Source: Alphaproteobacteria bacterium
GTDB taxonomy: Bacteria > Myxococcota_A > UBA796 > UBA2385
NCBI GenBank assembly: GCA_020632755.1
Contig: JACKEY010000021.1
Span: forward strand, 1-64,000
Direction of reading: 5' to 3'
Length of the DNA: 64,000 nt
Positions 26,441 through 35,426 of this stretch are shown in pieces. The first letter of the stretch is position 1; every line of letters begins with the position of its first letter. The position numbers were made by a program, and so were the translations under genes. The notes under the pieces were generated by a model. It did not search any database and was not told where the DNA came from. It worked only from the letters and a program-made list of their open reading frames with translations.

Positions 26441-27037
26441 ATGAAGCTCATCATCGCCACGAACAACCAGCACAAGCTCGACGAGATCCGCGAGATCCTG
26501 GCCACCGCCGGCCTCCGCGGGGTCGAGGTGCTCGACCTGTCGGCCTGGCCGGCGCTCTCGGACCTGGCCGAAGACCACGACAGCTTCGTGGACAACGCCC
26601 TGCAGAAGGCCCGGGCCGTGCACGCCGCCACCGGCCTGCCCGCGGTCGCGGACGACAGCGGGCTCGAGTGCGATGGCCTGGACGGCGCTCCGGGCGTGCG
26701 CAGCAAGCGCTTCACCCCCGAAGCCACCGCCGACGCCAACAACGCGCACCTGCTCGAGCGGCTGGCGGACGGGGCCGACCGCACCGCCCGCTTCCGCTGC
26801 GTGCTCGCCCTGGTGACCGACGCCGGCGAGCGCACCGTCGACGGCCGCTGCGAGGGCCGCATCGCCCACGCCCCGCGCGGAGACGGCGGCTTCGGCTACG
26901 ACCCGCTCTTCCTGCCCGACGACCACCCCGGCCGCAGCATGGCCGAGCTGAGCACCGCCGAGAAGAACGCCATCAGCCACCGCGGCCGCGCCTTCTCGCA
27001 GCTGCCCGCGCTCATCGCGGCGCTCGGGCTGGCCTGA
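26441..27037 (+). CDS. rdgB: Non-canonical purine NTP pyrophosphatase (RdgB/HAM1)
   Basis: 198 residues. The start MKLIIATNNQHKLDEIREIL gives the substrate-binding T-N-N-x-x-K motif. VADDSGLECDGLDGAPGVRS is the catalytic Asp motif. GGFGYDPLFLP and ELSTAEKNAISHRGRA are the base-recognition and phosphate-binding motifs. The enzyme hydrolyses dITP, ITP and XTP to monophosphates and keeps them out of DNA and RNA. ATG 26441 follows GAGGACGCC. Single gene, divergent from the lipoprotein. Confidence 0.96.
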   Translation: MKLIIATNNQHKLDEIREILATAGLRGVEVLDLSAWPALSDLAEDHDSFVDNALQKARAVHAATGLPAVADDSGLECDGLDGAPGVRSKRFTPEATADANNAHLLERLADGADRTARFRCVLALVTDAGERTVDGRCEGRIAHAPRGDGGFGYDPLFLPDDHPGRSMAELSTAEKNAISHRGRAFSQLPALIAALGLA

Positions 27038-27054
27038 CGGTGCGGCCCGCCGAC

Positions 27055-27120
27055 GGCGCTGCGCTCAGCGGCGCCCGACGCTTCGCTCAGTGGCGCCCGG
27101 CGCTGCGCTCAGTGGCGCCC
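27055..27120. repeat. Three tandem 22-bp direct repeats
   Basis: Units at 27055, 27077 and 27099 follow the pattern GGCGCTGCGCTCAGTGGCGCCC with one to three changes. The third covers the stop and last codons of the small membrane gene on the minus strand. Confidence 0.75.
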
Positions 27121-27357
27121 GTAGCGGTCGTCGTGGCTGCTGAGGCGCTTCCAGAAGCTCCACAGCAGCAGCAGGCCGCCGACGATCAGGAAGGCGATGC
27201 CGGACACACGGCCCTGCAGCTCGGGATCACCGACCGCGGGCGTGTACAGGTAGTCGATGCCCGGGATGAGCAGCACACGGTCGTTGTAGGTGGCGTTGTG
27301 CCACAGGATGAACGCCCCTGCGGACAGGAACAGGAACGGAGCTGCGAAGCGTCCCAT
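27109..27357 (-). CDS. Small two-helix membrane protein
   Basis: 82 residues with two hydrophobic helices: AAPFLFLSAGAFILWHN near the start and GIAFLIVGGLLLLWSFW near the end. A periplasmic loop carries DRVLLIPGIDYLYTPAVGDPE. The last residues (DDRYGRH) are encoded by one copy of a 22-bp repeat. No family recognised. Confidence 0.6.
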   Translation of the reverse strand: MGRFAAPFLFLSAGAFILWHNATYNDRVLLIPGIDYLYTPAVGDPELQGRVSGIAFLIVGGLLLLWSFWKRLSSHDDRYGRH

Positions 27358-27513
27358 GATGACCCTCGGACCTCGGTCGTCCCGATCATCCTACCCGACG
27401 GAGCCCGCCGGGGTCCATCGCCGGCCGGCCCCCGCGCGCCCTGCGCCTTCCCCGCAACCTCTCCCGACGCGTAGCATCGGCCTTCCCCACCCCCCGCTCC
27501 CCGAGGAGATCCC

Positions 27514-28041
27514 ATGCGCAGTCCCTCCCTCCTGATGCTCGCCGGCGCCCTGGCGCTGAGCGCCGGCAGCCTCGTCGGCTGCGGCGACAAGGACGGCGAC
27601 ACCGGCGTCGGAGACGACGGCGACTCCAAGGACGACGCCAACCTCGCCACCGCCCAGGCCCTGTGGACCGAGATCGACGGCTACGAAGGCTGGTCGCAGA
27701 CCGCCGACTGGATCGGCATCCAGCCGAGCGTCGACGGCACCCACGGCGACTACGTCCAGATCTGGGCCAACACCACCGCCTACGGCACCATCACCGGCGG
27801 CGGCGGCGGCGACATGCCCGACGGCGCGGTGCTGGTGAAGGAAGGCTACGACGACGAGACCGGCAGCACCCTGACCGGCATCACCGTCATGAAGAAGGTG
27901 GACGGCTTCGACGCCGACAACGGCGACTGGTTCTGGGCCAAGTACCAGGCCGACGGGACCATCGAGCTCTACGGCTCGGTCAGCGGCTGCAGCGGCTGCC
28001 ACAGCTCGGGCCAGGACTACGTCCAGTTCGAGACCTGGTGA
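27514..28041 (+). CDS. Cytochrome P460-like haem lipoprotein
   Basis: 175 residues. Lipoprotein signal VGC (Cys23), then an acidic Asp/Gly linker. A segment with WSQTADWIGIQPS and DGTHGDYVQIWAN leads to LVKEGYDD, GDWFWAKY and the C-terminal Cys159-Ser-Gly-Cys162-His163, a c-type haem-binding site. This order (KEGY..., W-W-AKY, CxxCH near the end) fits the cytochrome P460 fold. Predicted to be an anchored periplasmic haem protein; electron partner unknown. ATG 27514 follows GAGGAGATCCC. Confidence 0.75.
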   Translation: MRSPSLLMLAGALALSAGSLVGCGDKDGDTGVGDDGDSKDDANLATAQALWTEIDGYEGWSQTADWIGIQPSVDGTHGDYVQIWANTTAYGTITGGGGGDMPDGAVLVKEGYDDETGSTLTGITVMKKVDGFDADNGDWFWAKYQADGTIELYGSVSGCSGCHSSGQDYVQFETW

Positions 28042-28049
28042 GCGCGGAC

Positions 28050-28075
28050 GCTCTCCCGGGGTCGCCCGGGAGAGC
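28050..28075. terminator. Bidirectional terminator hairpin
   Basis: GCTCTCCCGGG and CCCGGGAGAGC form a perfect 11-bp stem with a GTCG loop between convergent genes. Confidence 0.75.
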
Positions 28076-28086
28076 CGCCAGCCGGC

Positions 28087-28989
28087 TCAGCTCTCGGACT
28101 TGCCGAACACGAAGCTCGCCCGCAGGCGGCCCGTGTAGAACTGCGCCCGGGCGAAGTTCGGGTCGCCGCCGCCGGACTCTTCTTCGGTGGTCGGGCTGAA
28201 GTTGTAGGGCGCCGCGTAGAACTCGCCGGCCCACTGGAAGTGCTCGCCGAGCTTGCCCTGCACGCCCAGGCTGCTGCTCAGGCCGATGTAGGGGCTCAGG
28301 TTGTTGCCGACCAGCCCGTCGTCGCCGATGTAGAAGAAGGTGCTCGCGTCGGTGATTCCGACGGCCAGGTACGGGTTCACCTTGGGCGTCGAGAAGCCGA
28401 GCATCACGTCGAAGCCGAAGGTGCTGCCCAGGTACAGATCGTCGACCGCGGGATCGCCCTCGACGAAGGGCGTGGCGATCTCGCCGATGGTCTTCTGCAT
28501 CGTGTAGTGGAACCGGCCACCCCACTCGAAGCCCGTGCCCTCGGCCGGCAGACCGAAGCCCAGCTCGCCGCTGGTGATCACGTTGCGCGTGCCGGCGAAG
28601 GTGACCGGCGGCACGTACCCGGCACCCGCGTAGATCGCGACGGGACCGAGCTTGGGGAAGGTGAAGATGCCGCGCAGCCGCGGGGCGATCGGCGTCTTGT
28701 TCGTGTCTTCGGTCTTGCCGTAGGACAGCACCAGGCGGCGCTTGCAGCCCAGCGGGGGGATGCCCAGCACGTCGACGCCCAGCGAGCCGCGGCCCGCGCT
28801 GTGGGGCACGACCGAGTGGATGGGCGACAGGGTGGTCGCCAGGGCGAAGTAGTTCTGCAGGTAGTCCTGCTGGGCCTGCTCGTTGTAGCCCTCGGGGGCG
28901 CCCTGGGCGGCGAGCTCCTGGCAGGCCTCGTCGACGTAGGCGTGGGCGGGGGCCGAGGCGAGCAACAGGGCGGCGGCGGCGGTGAGCAT
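28087..28989 (-). CDS. Outer-membrane beta-barrel-like protein
   Basis: 300 residues from ATG 28989 (CCGGAGCCCG box; a GTG at 29037 would add 16 residues). The signal peptide ends ASAPAHA. The mature part has alternating beta segments with Tyr/Phe and Gly turns (GPVAIYAGAGYVPPVTF, NPYLAVGITDASTFFY, SPYIGLSSSLGV, QFYTGRLRASFVFG). An 8- to 14-strand barrel is likely. A Cys pair (DEACQ, LGCKRR) may form a disulfide. It lies 40 bases downstream of the cytochrome-like lipoprotein gene, likely one operon. Confidence 0.75.
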   Translation of the reverse strand: MLTAAAALLLASAPAHAYVDEACQELAAQGAPEGYNEQAQQDYLQNYFALATTLSPIHSVVPHSAGRGSLGVDVLGIPPLGCKRRLVLSYGKTEDTNKTPIAPRLRGIFTFPKLGPVAIYAGAGYVPPVTFAGTRNVITSGELGFGLPAEGTGFEWGGRFHYTMQKTIGEIATPFVEGDPAVDDLYLGSTFGFDVMLGFSTPKVNPYLAVGITDASTFFYIGDDGLVGNNLSPYIGLSSSLGVQGKLGEHFQWAGEFYAAPYNFSPTTEEESGGGDPNFARAQFYTGRLRASFVFGKSES

Positions 28990-29029
28990 GCGGGCTCCGG
29001 TCAGCGGGAGGGAGAAGGAGGGGGAACGC

Positions 29030-29437
29030 TCACTCACAGGCGGCTCCGTCGTCGATCCAGGTCGCGATGAGGTCGATGTTGTCCTGGCTCATGCCACCAC
29101 CGGGGGGCATCGCGTCGCCGTAGGTGCCGGTCTCGGCCACCTTGTGCCACAGCACGCTGGCGCTGCTGTCGCCGGCGGACACGAGCTCGGCGGCGTAGCC
29201 GTCGGCGGTCACGCCCACGAGCGCGCCACAGGGGTCGGTCTCCAGGTCCAGGTTGCCGAAGGACGGCGCCGAGGCGGCCGAGTGGCAGGTCAGGCACTGG
29301 GCCGCGAAGATCTCCTGGACACCGTCCCAGCCTTCGGCCGAGACGACCAGCTCTTCGGTGGGAAAGACGGTGTCGTCGCAGCCGCCGGCGAGCAGCGCGG
29401 CGAGCGGCAGCAGGAAGAGGGGGGTGGACCGTTGCAC
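29030..29437 (-). CDS. Monohaem c-type cytochrome lipoprotein
   Basis: 135 residues from GTG 29437. Lipoprotein signal LLAGGC (Cys20). Haem-binding site Cys48-Leu-Thr-Cys51-His52. A later AMPPGGG segment probably provides the axial Met. The sequence matches short planctomycete/myxobacterial cytochromes (FAAQCLTCHS...NLDLETDPCGALVG). Periplasmic electron carrier by inference. First gene of a two-gene unit with the barrel protein. Confidence 0.8.
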   Translation of the reverse strand: MQRSTPLFLLPLAALLAGGCDDTVFPTEELVVSAEGWDGVQEIFAAQCLTCHSAASAPSFGNLDLETDPCGALVGVTADGYAAELVSAGDSSASVLWHKVAETGTYGDAMPPGGGMSQDNIDLIATWIDDGAACE

Positions 29438-29595
29438 GTCGACTCCGTGTGGGGGTGCGGGCGCGGCAGAGCGTAGTCGAGGCCGGGCCGGGCTGCCGCC
29501 CGATACCCCACGACCGCGACAGTTGCGCCGGCACGCCCATCCCCCGACCGCGGTGCTACGTTGCGTGAGCGTCCCTTCCCCGCGGTCTCTTGCGC

Positions 29596-31419
29596 ATGCA
29601 GCAGCTCCTCCGCCCCTCCCGGTCCGTGCCCGTCGGCCTCCTGCTGGCCGGCCTCCTCCCCGGCTGCAGCCAGGAAGGCTGGTGCGAGCGGTTCAACCTG
29701 GCCTGCGATCTCGGCGGCGAGGTCTCCCTCGACGACCCGATCGACGAAGACGGCGACATCTGGGAAGCCGGCGCCGACTGCGACGACACCGACCCCCTCA
29801 TCCACCCCTCGGCGGAAGAGGTCTGCGACGGCATCGACAACAACTGCGACGGCCAGATCGACGAAGGCACCTCCGGCATCCAGACCTGGTACATCGACCA
29901 GGACTTCGACGGCTACGGCAGCGACAGCTCCACGGTCGAAGCCTGCGAAGGCCCGACCGGCTTCGTGCTGCAGGACGGCGACTGCGCCCCCAGCAATCCC
30001 GCGGTGAACCCCGGCGCCACCGAGCGCTGCGGGGACGGCGTCGACAACGACTGCAACGACGACGCCGACATCTGCTACCACAGCGGCAAGCTGCGCCCCG
30101 ACGACGCCGAGATCGCCGTGCTGGCCAGCGCGAGCGAGGCCGTCGGCCTGGGCGGCCGCCTGACCGTCGGCCCCGACCCCAGCGGCACCAGCAGCCGCAG
30201 CCTGGCGCTGGCCATGGGCGCGCCGACCTGGGACGGCGACTCCGGCGGCGTCTGGATGACCGGCGCCGGCGAGTTCTTCTTCACGACCACCGGCACCTTC
30301 TCGATCGGCTCGGTCTCGCGTGAGCTGACCGGCATGCCCCGCGGCTGGCTGGTGGGCAGCGCCCTGGCCCTGCCCGGCGACGTCGACGGTGACGGCTACA
30401 AGGACCTGGCCGTCGGCATGCCCGGCGCCCGCTGGGGCGAGACGGGCGAAGGCGCGGTCCTGGTCACGCACGGCCCGACCGCCACCGGCTCGGGCCGGGA
30501 CACCAGCGAAGACCGGTTCCTGCTGGGGGCCGAGGCCGACGCCCGCATGGGGACCGCCGTGGCCGGCGTGCCCTCGCCGCTCGGCGGCACCCCCCACGGC
30601 ATCCTGGCCGGGGCCCCCGGCGCGTCGGACGGCCGCGGCGCCGTGGTGCTGATGTTCGAAGAAGCCGAGGGCTTCCTGGAGCCCGGCGACGCCTTCCTCC
30701 GCATCCGCGGGGGCGACGACGACGTCGGCCTGGGCGAGCAGGTCGCCGGTGGCGACATCGACGGCGACGGCGTGGGCGACCTGATCGTCGCGTCGGTCGA
30801 GTCCAGCCGGGTCTACGTCTTCCTGGCCCCCCACGAGCCCGGCGAAGGCGACGTCGAGCACGCCACCGCCACCCTGACGGGCGACGCCGCCGACGCCCTG
30901 GGCACGGCGATGGCCGTGGTCTCGGACCTGGACGGCGACGGCAACGACGAGCTGCTGCTCGGCGGTCCCGGACGCGACGACAGCGCCGGCGCCGCCTGGT
31001 TGGTGGGCGGCGGGCGCGAGATCGGCGGCAGCGCAGCCATCGACGACGTGGCCTGGGCCAGCTGGTCCAGCGACCAGCCGGGCGCGATGCTCGGCGCCGC
31101 CGTCGCCGGGGCCGGGCGGTTCACCAGCAGCAGTCGGCGCGGCATCGTGCTCGGCGCTCCCGGCACCGACCGGGACGACGGCGTGTCCGAGGCCGTCGGC
31201 GCAGCCTGGATCATCACCGAGCTCGACGGCGGCGCGACCGAGCTGTCCGGTGTCGACGACGCCTTCGGCCTGTTCACCGGCGAGAGCGCCAACAGCCGGG
31301 CCGGCTCGGCGGTGGCGGTGGTCAGCGACCTCGACAGCAACAACGTCGACGAGATCGTCATCGGCATCCCCGGCGCGGGCTCCGGCCAGGTCGTGATGCT
31401 CAAGGCGCCCGGGCGCTGA
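29596..31419 (+). CDS. Lipoprotein with MopE-type metal-binding motifs and FG-GAP repeats
   Basis: 607 residues. Signal LLPGC (about Cys25). Two copies of the MopE-type putative metal-binding motif follow: GADCDDTDPLIHPSAEEVC with DGIDNNCDGQIDEG, and GDCAPSNPAVNPGATERC with DGVDNDCN. Then FG-GAP repeats of an integrin-alpha-like propeller recur with PGDVDGDGYKDLAVGMPGA, GGDIDGDGVGDLIVAS, VSDLDGDGNDELLLGGPG and VSDLDSNNVDEIVIGIPGAG, each a DxDxDG Ca-binding loop. Surface or periplasmic protein of unknown partner. TTG 29590 is an alternative start two codons upstream. Confidence 0.85.
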   Translation: MQQLLRPSRSVPVGLLLAGLLPGCSQEGWCERFNLACDLGGEVSLDDPIDEDGDIWEAGADCDDTDPLIHPSAEEVCDGIDNNCDGQIDEGTSGIQTWYIDQDFDGYGSDSSTVEACEGPTGFVLQDGDCAPSNPAVNPGATERCGDGVDNDCNDDADICYHSGKLRPDDAEIAVLASASEAVGLGGRLTVGPDPSGTSSRSLALAMGAPTWDGDSGGVWMTGAGEFFFTTTGTFSIGSVSRELTGMPRGWLVGSALALPGDVDGDGYKDLAVGMPGARWGETGEGAVLVTHGPTATGSGRDTSEDRFLLGAEADARMGTAVAGVPSPLGGTPHGILAGAPGASDGRGAVVLMFEEAEGFLEPGDAFLRIRGGDDDVGLGEQVAGGDIDGDGVGDLIVASVESSRVYVFLAPHEPGEGDVEHATATLTGDAADALGTAMAVVSDLDGDGNDELLLGGPGRDDSAGAAWLVGGGREIGGSAAIDDVAWASWSSDQPGAMLGAAVAGAGRFTSSSRRGIVLGAPGTDRDDGVSEAVGAAWIITELDGGATELSGVDDAFGLFTGESANSRAGSAVAVVSDLDSNNVDEIVIGIPGAGSGQVVMLKAPGR

Positions 31420-31422
31420 CCC

Positions 31423-32277
31423 TCAGCGGACGACGACGGCCTGGTCGTAGACCGCGAGCCCGCCGTCGCGGTCGTCGAACACGACCCAGACATGGCCCTC
31501 GCCGGCGGCCGCGGGCGCCTCCAGGAACAGCCGCACCTGCTCGTCTTCGCACTTGACCTTGCGGTCGTCGAACTGGCCGGCGGTGGTCACGGGGAAGGCG
31601 TAGACGCTCTCGCCGTTCGGATCCCGGCACTGGAAGATCAGGTCGATGATGCCGCCGGCGCGCACGTTGATGGCGTCGGTGAGCGCCTCGGGGAACCGCG
31701 CGTCGAACTCGGGGTTGACGTTGCGCAGGCCGGGGTCGCGGTTGCTGACCGGGTAGGCGCGGGTCGCCAGCGCCACCCCCTCCATCGGCAGGTTCGCCAG
31801 CCACAGGTCCGGCCGGGCCAGCTCGGCGGCGATCTCCTCGTCGATGCCCCGGGCGTCCATCCCGGCGCGCACCCGCTCGAACTGGGGGCAGAGCCCCTCT
31901 TCGCAGGCCAGCAGGAACACCTGCACGGTCACGCGGTCGGCGTCGTCGGGGAAGTAGTTCCAGGCTTGCGAGGGGATCTCGCGCGCGGTCGAGAACCGGC
32001 CGCCGGACCCCGTGCCGATGGTGACCCACTCCTCGAGCTCGGACGCGAACAGCGGCTCGGCGCAGGTCTCGTCGTCGACGTACAGGCAGGTCCAGAACAT
32101 CACCTCGATGTCGCTGGGGTCGCCGTCGGGGTCCGCGATGTAGGCGTCGGCCTCGACCCGCTCGCCGGGCAGCGCCTCGGCGGGGTCGGTCGTGATGGTG
32201 ACCACGCGCAGCTCGTCGATGGACGTGGGCTCCCAGCCCGTCGCGCCACAGCCGAAGGCCAGCAGGGGAAGGAGCAT
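31423..32277 (-). CDS. Lipoprotein co-transcribed with TonB-dependent receptor
   Basis: 284 residues. It starts at ATG 32277, overlapping the receptor stop (GTG 32280 is equally possible). The signal MLLPLLAFGC has its Cys at residue 10. The mature protein has beta-rich segments (LRVVTITTDPAEALPGERVEADAYIADPDGD) like an Ig-type domain, and pairs of Cys (TCLYVDDETC, ACEEGLC, QCRDPNG) suggestive of disulfides. Coupled to a TonB-dependent receptor, it is likely a surface or periplasmic ligand-handling partner. Family not recognised. Confidence 0.75.
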   Translation of the reverse strand: MLLPLLAFGCGATGWEPTSIDELRVVTITTDPAEALPGERVEADAYIADPDGDPSDIEVMFWTCLYVDDETCAEPLFASELEEWVTIGTGSGGRFSTAREIPSQAWNYFPDDADRVTVQVFLLACEEGLCPQFERVRAGMDARGIDEEIAAELARPDLWLANLPMEGVALATRAYPVSNRDPGLRNVNPEFDARFPEALTDAINVRAGGIIDLIFQCRDPNGESVYAFPVTTAGQFDDRKVKCEDEQVRLFLEAPAAAGEGHVWVVFDDRDGGLAVYDQAVVVR

Positions 32278-35200
32278 CACCACTGGGCCTCCAGGCCGAA
32301 GGCCGGCAGGATCGGCAGGCCGTACACGGGGATCTCCAGGCTGTAGTCGGGCGAGAAGTTCAGCAGCTCGACGTTGCGGCGGTTCGTGATGTTCTGGATG
32401 TCGAAGTACAGCGTGAGCGCCCAGGTCCGGTATGTCCACTGCTTGTCGACGCGGACGTCGAGCGCCCACCAGGTCGGCATGCGCGCGACGTTGCTCTCGG
32501 CGAAGACCGGCAGCCAGGTCTGCTCGTCCAGGTCGTAGAAGCTGTTGACGATGGGCGTGTAGGGGTTGCCCGAGGTCAACCGGAAGCGCCCGCCGGCCCG
32601 CCAGCCGCGGGGCAGCACCCGCGAGCCCGACAGGGTCAGCATCACCGGCTGGTCGTACTGGAACAGCCCCGGCTCCTGGCCCTCGCGCTCGATGCGGGTG
32701 GCTCGCGACAGGGTCAGCGCGACGAAGGCGAAGGTGCGCTTGTCCTCGTAGCGGGACAGCAGCTCCAGGCCGTAGGCCTTGCCGGTGCCTTCGTTGTCGT
32801 AGGGGTCGGTGTCGTAGGGCGCCATCGGCGGCGGCGCGAGCTCGAAGGTGAACCGGTTGTCCAGGCCCACGACCAGCTGGCTGAGCGCCGAGTAGTAGAT
32901 GGTGCCCTCGAGCGACAGGCCCGGGAAGAACTCGTGCTGGGCGCCCACGCTGAGCTGGATGGCCGACTCGGGGCCCAGGTCGGGGTTGCCGTTGCTGGAC
33001 TCCAGCGTCTCGCGCAGCAGCGGGAACTGGCTGTAGCGCCCGACGCCGCCGTTGAGCACGGTGCCGTTCGGCAGCTCGGCCCGCATGCGGAACCGCGGGT
33101 CCACCGTGAGCGCGAACCAGCCCTCGTCCGTGCTCATCCAGTCGATGCGCACGCCGGGGGTGCCCTGCAGCCAGCCGATGCTCTGGGTCTGCTCCAGGTA
33201 CAGGCCGGGCCGCAGCACGCGCACGTCGCCCTCTTCGGGGTCGGCGTAGGGGAAGAAGCCGTCCAGGTCGTCCAGCGCGTACTTGAAGTCCTCGCGGCTG
33301 CTCTCGAAGTCCATGCCCATGCGCCAGCCGACCACGCCACCCTCGGGGACCGGGCGGGTCACCTCGAACCGAAGCTGCTCGCGCTGGATCTGCTCGTAGG
33401 CCTCCTGGCTGCCCTGGTACTCGGCCTGGGTCGCCTCGGGGCCGGCCATGAACGACAGCTCGCTCTCCCAGCCCTTGCCCAGCACGTGGTTCCAGCCGAC
33501 CCGGCCCTTGACGAAGCCGCTGCGGATCTTGCTGGTCGTGTTGTCGCCGTCGCCGTCGAGCTCGGTGAAGGTGAACCGGTCGTCGCTGAACAGGGCCATC
33601 AGGTCGACGCTGCTGCCGCGATCGTCGACATAGAGCCCGCGCAGCTGGCCGTCGGTGAAGGCAGGCAGCCGCAGGCTGTAGCTGGGGTCGATGTTCACCA
33701 GCGGGCCCAGGATGGCGTCGATGTAGGACCGCCGGATGGCGCCCGTCAGGGTCCAGTGGTCGCTGAGCTTCTGTGTGTGGAAGACGCTGGCCTGGAACAG
33801 GTCCAGGCTGGCCTTGCCGTGGCTGCGCTCGGCCAGCTCGGCGCGCGGGATCAGGTCGACGACGCCGCCCAGGTGCCGGCCGTAGCGCACGCCATAGGTG
33901 CCGGGCAGGAACCGGACCTCGTCGAGCAGATCGCTCGGCAGCACGGTCGACAGGCCGCCGAAGTGGAAGACCAGCGGCAGCCGCGCGCCGCCCAGGTAGA
34001 AGCCGCTGGCGTCGCTCGGCGTGCCGCGGACCAGCAGCGCCCCCGTCGAGAAGGGCGTGCGAGCCACGCCGGGCTGGGTCTGCACGGCGCGCACGATGTC
34101 GCCGCCCGTGCCGGGCATGTACCGGACCTGGCTGGCGTCCAGTCGTCGCTCGGTGATCTCCGGCGGCAGCCGGAAGCCGATGATCTCCATGGTCTCGTCG
34201 GCCGAGGTCGACTCCCACGGGCGCAGCGGCGCCAGCCAGAAGGTCAGCGACACGACCTCGCCGGCCGCGACCTCGACGTCCAGCGGGTCGGCCTCGAAGC
34301 CCGGGGACGACGCCACCACCTGCCAGCTTCCGGGGTCGAGCCCGGCCAGCACGAAGCGGCCGTCGGCGTCGGTGCTGACCGTCACCGCGGCGTCTTCGCG
34401 CAGGACCACCTCGGCGTCGGGGGCCTCGGCGGCTCCTGCCTCTCCGGCGCCCTCCTCTCCCGCGCCCTCCTCGCCCGCGCCCTCCTCGCCCGCGCCCTCT
34501 TCTCCCGGGCCCTCCTCTCCCGCGCCCTCCTCCGCCGGCGCCCCGTCGGTCACCAGCACGAAGGGCGTGGCGACGATGGTGGCCCCGACGACCGGGTCGC
34601 GCGTTCCGGCCTGGCGGACGACGCCCTCGACCCCGACCGTCGCGACGACGTCGAGGGAGAACAACATCCGGTACTGCAGGACCATCGGGACCGCGCGGCC
34701 GTCGGCGTCCAGGGCCGGCGTGAACTGCAGGCCGAAGGCCGCTTCCAGCGCGCTGCCCTCGAAGACCGGGTCGCTGGACTGCAGGACCGACGCGTCCAGC
34801 ACCAGGCCGAGCTCGGACAGGGCCAGCTCCAGCAGCACCGAGCCCTCGAGACCGGCCTCGCGGGCGCTCTCCGGGTAGGGCGGCGGGGGGGCCAGCCGGA
34901 CCTGCGGCAGGGTCGTGCCGTCGTCTTCCGGCGGGGGAGCGCCAGACGCGGGTCCCGGCTCGGGGGTCGGCAGCGCGGCCGGAGCGCCGGGCTGGGGAAG
35001 CGCGGCCGGAGCGCCCGGCTCGGGGCTGTCGGTCGGGGGAGGGTCGAGCTCGGTCGGGGGAGGCGCGTCCGGTCCGGGAGGAGGAGGCGCGTCCGCAGGA
35101 GGCGGGGACTCGCCCGACGGAGGCGGGGACTCGTCCGAAGGAGGCGGGGTCTCGGCCGAGGCAGGCGGGGTCTCGGCCGAGGCAGGCGGCGTCTCGTCCG

Positions 35201-35282
35201 CGGGCGCATCGCCCTCGCCCACAGCGGGAGCCTGGGCCCTTGCAGGTCCGCAGAGGGCGACGAGAGCGATGGCAGCAAGCAT
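32277..35282 (-). CDS. TonB-dependent receptor with N-terminal TonB C-terminal-type domain
   Basis: 1001 residues. The signal peptide ends ARAQA. A long Pro/Glu/Ala linker (residues 20-125) precedes a TonB C-terminal-type domain (125-208: PPPPYPESAREAGLEGSVLL, FTPALDADGRAVPM). Next comes a carboxypeptidase-regulatory domain (about 215-350) interrupted by an EEGAG repeat (251-282). A plug domain (about 370-500: GTGGDIVRAVQTQPGV, GTYGVRYGRHLGGVVDL) and a long outer-membrane barrel to the end follow. Receptor and energy-transducer modules in one chain are unusual: the TonB part normally resides on a separate inner-membrane protein. Substrate unknown. Confidence 0.9.
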   Translation of the reverse strand: MLAAIALVALCGPARAQAPAVGEGDAPADETPPASAETPPASAETPPPSDESPPPSGESPPPADAPPPPGPDAPPPTELDPPPTDSPEPGAPAALPQPGAPAALPTPEPGPASGAPPPEDDGTTLPQVRLAPPPPYPESAREAGLEGSVLLELALSELGLVLDASVLQSSDPVFEGSALEAAFGLQFTPALDADGRAVPMVLQYRMLFSLDVVATVGVEGVVRQAGTRDPVVGATIVATPFVLVTDGAPAEEGAGEEGPGEEGAGEEGAGEEGAGEEGAGEAGAAEAPDAEVVLREDAAVTVSTDADGRFVLAGLDPGSWQVVASSPGFEADPLDVEVAAGEVVSLTFWLAPLRPWESTSADETMEIIGFRLPPEITERRLDASQVRYMPGTGGDIVRAVQTQPGVARTPFSTGALLVRGTPSDASGFYLGGARLPLVFHFGGLSTVLPSDLLDEVRFLPGTYGVRYGRHLGGVVDLIPRAELAERSHGKASLDLFQASVFHTQKLSDHWTLTGAIRRSYIDAILGPLVNIDPSYSLRLPAFTDGQLRGLYVDDRGSSVDLMALFSDDRFTFTELDGDGDNTTSKIRSGFVKGRVGWNHVLGKGWESELSFMAGPEATQAEYQGSQEAYEQIQREQLRFEVTRPVPEGGVVGWRMGMDFESSREDFKYALDDLDGFFPYADPEEGDVRVLRPGLYLEQTQSIGWLQGTPGVRIDWMSTDEGWFALTVDPRFRMRAELPNGTVLNGGVGRYSQFPLLRETLESSNGNPDLGPESAIQLSVGAQHEFFPGLSLEGTIYYSALSQLVVGLDNRFTFELAPPPMAPYDTDPYDNEGTGKAYGLELLSRYEDKRTFAFVALTLSRATRIEREGQEPGLFQYDQPVMLTLSGSRVLPRGWRAGGRFRLTSGNPYTPIVNSFYDLDEQTWLPVFAESNVARMPTWWALDVRVDKQWTYRTWALTLYFDIQNITNRRNVELLNFSPDYSLEIPVYGLPILPAFGLEAQW
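34437..34532. repeat. Low-complexity repeat coding for Glu-Glu-Gly-Ala-Gly
   Basis: About six 15-base units (GCGCCCTCCTCGCCC-like on the + strand) inside the TonB receptor gene. It is in frame, so length variation would keep the reading frame. Confidence 0.8.
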
Positions 35283-35426
35283 CGGCAGCAGGGATCCGAG
35301 AGGTCAGCGGCCCGTGAAGAATGGCACAGGCACGCCGCGCCCGCTGCCGCCTACCCCGTTGGTCCGGCCGCGGGGAAGGACCACTCGTCGCGGGCGGCCG
35401 CTCGGGGACCGTGTCACACTGCCGCC

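Noticed and set aside
32934..35426. Plus-strand frame of more than 800 codons opposite the TonB receptor
   Set aside because: Low-complexity translation without motifs; the minus strand has plug and barrel features. Only the part from GTG 35427 is real.
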